Shown here: positions 61,657 through 64,000 of the stretch, one piece after another
How the letters are laid out: each line of letters opens with the position of its first letter
How positions within the stretch are numbered: the first letter of the stretch is position 1
Program-made: the position numbers and the translations under genes
Assembly (NCBI GenBank): GCA_905214675.1
Contig: CAJMMS010000002.1
Span: 22,754-86,753, forward strand
Direction of reading: 5' to 3'
DNA length: 64,000 nt
DNA from: an uncultured bacterium
GTDB taxonomy: Bacteria > Bacillota > Clostridia > Lachnospirales > Lachnospiraceae
Notes under the pieces: model-generated
What the model was told of the DNA's origin: nothing
The model's database searches: none
The model's input: only the letters and a program-made list of their open reading frames with translations

Positions 61657-63459
61657 ATGGATTTTTCAAAACTGGCAAAAAGCCTGAATCCCTATACGAT
61701 AAAAAAAGGATTTGCCTATTTAAAACAATATGGTTTCAAGGAGTTCAAAGTACGTCTTTCTGAACGATTTGAAAAGGAAGAGGTTGATTACGGGCAGTGG
61801 TGTGCGCAGCATGCACTGACGGAGGATGAAAAGAAGGCTCAAAGAGAAACAAAATGGGAAAATCCGGTAAAGATCAGTGTTGTTGTACCAATCTACAAGA
61901 CACCGGAAGTGTTTCTGCGCCAGATGATCGAATCGGTTACGGCACAGACTTATCCGTACTGGCAGCTCTGTATTGCCGATGGAAGCGAGGATGTATCCGG
62001 CACAAAACCAATTATAGAAGAATACTTATCTGACAATAGGATCAAATACTGCATTCTCGAAAAAAACCTGGGGATCGCAGACAATACTAATGCAGCGATC
62101 GCCATGGCAGACGGCGATTATATCGCACTGTTTGATCACGATGACCTGCTGACCGAAGATGCTCTGTATGAGGTGGCTCAGAAGATCAAAGACACCGGAG
62201 CGGACATTGTCTATACGGATGAGGATAAGGTGACAGCAGATTTAAGCGAGCGTTATCAGCCAAATTTTAAACCGGATTTTAATCTGGATCTGCTGCGTGC
62301 AAACAATTATATCTGTCATCTTCTGGTTGTAAAGCGTACACTGATCGAGAAAGTGGGCGGTCAGGACAGGGAGTTTGATGGCGCACAGGATCACGAATTT
62401 TTGTTCCGCTGTGTGGAAAAGGCAGAGAAGATCGCACACATTCCAAAGGTACTTTATCACTGGCGGGTACACAAGGCTTCAACGGCAGATAATCCGCTGA
62501 GCAAAAAATATGCCTATGATGCGGGAAAACGTGCGGTCCTGGAGCATATCCACAGATGCGGAGAAGAAGCAGAAGTAACCGATACGAAGTTTCCGGGCTT
62601 TTACCGTGTGAAATATCAGGTGCAGGGAGAACCGCTGGTATCGATCCTGATCCCAAACAAAGACGAACGCGATACCCTGAAGCAGTGTCTGGATTCTATC
62701 AAAGAGAAATCCACTTACCACAATTATGAGATCATCATCATTGAAAATAACAGTACAAAGCAGGAAACGTTTGACTATTATAAAGAAATCGACGGAAAAG
62801 ACAAGATACGTGTCGTATACTGGAAGTCAGGATTCAATTATTCGGCACTGAACAATTTTGGTTATACGTTTGCAAAAGGAGAGTATATCCTCTGCCTGAA
62901 TAATGATGTAAGTGTGATCACAGCGGACTGGCTGGAGCGCATGATCGGGCAGTGCCAGAGAAAAAAGGTCGGTATTACCGGTGTAAAACTGTATTATCCG
63001 GATGATACGATCCAGCATGCGGGTGTGATCGTCGGCATCGGCGGTGTGGCAGGTGCAATGTTTGTCGGTATGAAAAGAGAGCGCAGTGGTTATCTGCGCA
63101 AAGCGATCCTTCAGCAGGATTTAAGTGCCGTGACAGCGGCCTGCATGATGGTTGACCGCAGGGCGTGGGAAGCGGCAGGCGGATTTAATGAAGATCTGGC
63201 GGTCGCATTTAATGATATTGATTTCTGTCTGAAGGTACGGGAAGCAGGATATCTGGTCGTATATGAACCGAATGTGGAACTTTATCACTACGAATCCAAG
63301 AGCCGCGGATATGAAGATACTCCGGAGAAGCAGAAGCGTTTTAACCGTGAAATCCAGTATATGAAAGAACACTGGAGTCATATTCTGGAAGAGGGCGACC
63401 CTTATTACAACAAAAATTTCTCGCTGAATACCTGTAATTATACTCTGAGAAAGCGTTAG
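61657..63459 (+). CDS. Glycosyltransferase with two GT2 domains
   Basis: A 600-residue enzyme. After a 65-residue N-terminal extension, the first GT-A domain (SVVVPIYKTPEVFLRQMI, ALFDHDDLL) occupies about 68-310. The second (SILIPNKDERDTLKQCL, LCLNNDVSVI, GGFNEDLAVAFNDIDFCLKVREAGY) occupies about 327-580. This double-GT2 layout is common in rhamnose-rich polysaccharide clusters. The spacing to the next gene is 10 bp, so it is the second gene of an operon that continues off the window. Confidence 0.9.
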   Translation: MDFSKLAKSLNPYTIKKGFAYLKQYGFKEFKVRLSERFEKEEVDYGQWCAQHALTEDEKKAQRETKWENPVKISVVVPIYKTPEVFLRQMIESVTAQTYPYWQLCIADGSEDVSGTKPIIEEYLSDNRIKYCILEKNLGIADNTNAAIAMADGDYIALFDHDDLLTEDALYEVAQKIKDTGADIVYTDEDKVTADLSERYQPNFKPDFNLDLLRANNYICHLLVVKRTLIEKVGGQDREFDGAQDHEFLFRCVEKAEKIAHIPKVLYHWRVHKASTADNPLSKKYAYDAGKRAVLEHIHRCGEEAEVTDTKFPGFYRVKYQVQGEPLVSILIPNKDERDTLKQCLDSIKEKSTYHNYEIIIIENNSTKQETFDYYKEIDGKDKIRVVYWKSGFNYSALNNFGYTFAKGEYILCLNNDVSVITADWLERMIGQCQRKKVGITGVKLYYPDDTIQHAGVIVGIGGVAGAMFVGMKRERSGYLRKAILQQDLSAVTAACMMVDRRAWEAAGGFNEDLAVAFNDIDFCLKVREAGYLVVYEPNVELYHYESKSRGYEDTPEKQKRFNREIQYMKEHWSHILEEGDPYYNKNFSLNTCNYTLRKR

Positions 63460-63469
63460 GAGAAAGAAT

Positions 63470-64000
63470 ATGGCAGAAGTTACGGTTATCATACCAAACT
63501 ATAACGGAATCGGATATTTAAAGGATTGTCTGGATACACTGAAAGAACAGACGTATCAGAATTATGAGGCACTTCTTGTGGATAATGGTTCCGGGGATGG
63601 AAGCCTTGCATTTGTGGAAGCACATTATCCGTGGGTGAAAGTTCTGGCGCTGGATCGCAATTATGGATTCTGTGGAGCTGTCAATGCAGGAATACAGGCG
63701 GCACAGACACCGTATGTATTTCTGCTCAACAACGATACCAAGCTGCATAAGGACTGTATCGAAGAACTGATGATCATGATGCGCAGCCATCCGCACTGTT
63801 TTTCCTGCTCAGCACGTATGATCAAGATGAGCGAGCCGGACAAGCTGGACGATGCGGGAGACTATTACTGCGCACTTGGCTGGGCATATGCACTTGGAAA
63901 AGATAAACCTTATGCAAAATATTTAAAACCAAGAAAGGTTTTTGCAGCCTGCGGCGGGGCATCCATGTACCGCAAAAAGGTTTTTGAACGGATCGGCATG
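63470..64000 (+). CDS. GT2 glycosyltransferase (3' end beyond window)
   Basis: An open frame of 177 codons with no stop before the right edge. It begins MAEVTVIIPNYNGIGYLKDC and has LLVDNGSGDGS and FLLNNDTKL, all GT2 hallmarks of the WcaA/rhamnosyltransferase group. AGGAGAAAGA lies 6-8 nt before the ATG. The C-terminal part cannot be seen. Confidence 0.9.
   Translation, partial: MAEVTVIIPNYNGIGYLKDCLDTLKEQTYQNYEALLVDNGSGDGSLAFVEAHYPWVKVLALDRNYGFCGAVNAGIQAAQTPYVFLLNNDTKLHKDCIEELMIMMRSHPHCFSCSARMIKMSEPDKLDDAGDYYCALGWAYALGKDKPYAKYLKPRKVFAACGGASMYRKKVFERIGM

Noticed and set aside
1..64000. tRNA or rRNA genes, prophage, integrative element or intact insertion sequence
   Set aside because: No cloverleaf, rRNA core, integrase, transposase or phage structural gene was recognised; only repeat remnants and the shortened Rpn gene hint at mobile DNA.

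Overview
The window is a contiguous piece of chromosome from an anaerobic, low-to-mid GC Firmicute. The gene set points to the Lachnospiraceae: a PPDK, an anaerobic NrdD, a class III FBPase, a PurF-like protein beginning Met-Gly-Gly, an ECF transporter with a DUF4430 lipoprotein, a LicT-type antiterminator with a GlcNAc PTS, and AGGAGG-type ribosome binding sites almost everywhere. The genus (Blautia, Mediterraneibacter, Dorea and relatives) cannot be fixed by reading alone. I saw no rRNA, tRNA, CRISPR array, phage block or intact insertion sequence.

Layout. 1-851: 3' end of ppdK with its terminator. 1283-9987: a regulator with several AraC-type HTH modules, a broken surface protein with a prenyltransferase-like barrel, a DUF4430 (transcobalamin beta-like) lipoprotein, then EcfT, a fused EcfA-EcfA' and an S component. 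Together they look like a surface capture and uptake system for a corrinoid or similar ligand. 10372-13389: a radical SAM protein convergent with a RACo-like ASKHA activator of corrinoid proteins. 13573-13760: repeat remnants. 13817-16505: a small helical protein and nrdD. 16614-21552 (minus): a PurF-like protein lacking the glutaminase cysteine, class III FBPase and an AGCS symporter, with a divergent LysR regulator. 22850-23765: a strong orphan promoter, coding debris and a shortened Rpn-type gene. 23924-27205: an alpha/beta hydrolase, a flavoprotein and an acyltransferase, separated or followed by related stem-loop repeats.

27351-39130 is one tight operon of ten genes. A CsbB/GtrB-type glycosyltransferase and a flippase open it and a YfhO protein closes it. 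Between them sit two ATP-grasp enzymes, a 2-hydroxyacid dehydrogenase, a TIM-barrel protein, a citrate-lyase-like C-C lyase and a two-part fumarase-type dehydratase. My reading is a three-component surface glycosylation machine with a built-in pathway for an unusual carboxylic acid. 39281-44220: amino-sugar uptake and catabolism (antiterminator, PTS EIICB, CBM9-like protein, NagB, NagA). 44351-47339 (minus): a nucleotidyltransferase and a secreted C1 protease. 47560-64000: a surface polysaccharide locus with RfbB/A/C, a Wzm-Wzt exporter whose Wzt has a carbohydrate-binding tail, a WbdD-like methyltransferase with a kinase-like half, large glycosyltransferases, a second YfhO and a WecE-type aminotransferase. 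The locus runs off the right edge.

Most worth following up: the transcobalamin-like ECF locus with its interrupted barrel protein, the glycosylation operon with its acid-metabolism insert, the PurF homologue without a glutaminase site, the WbdD/Wzt-CBD arrangement in a Firmicute, and two intergenic stem-loop repeat families whose copies in this window show compensatory base changes.
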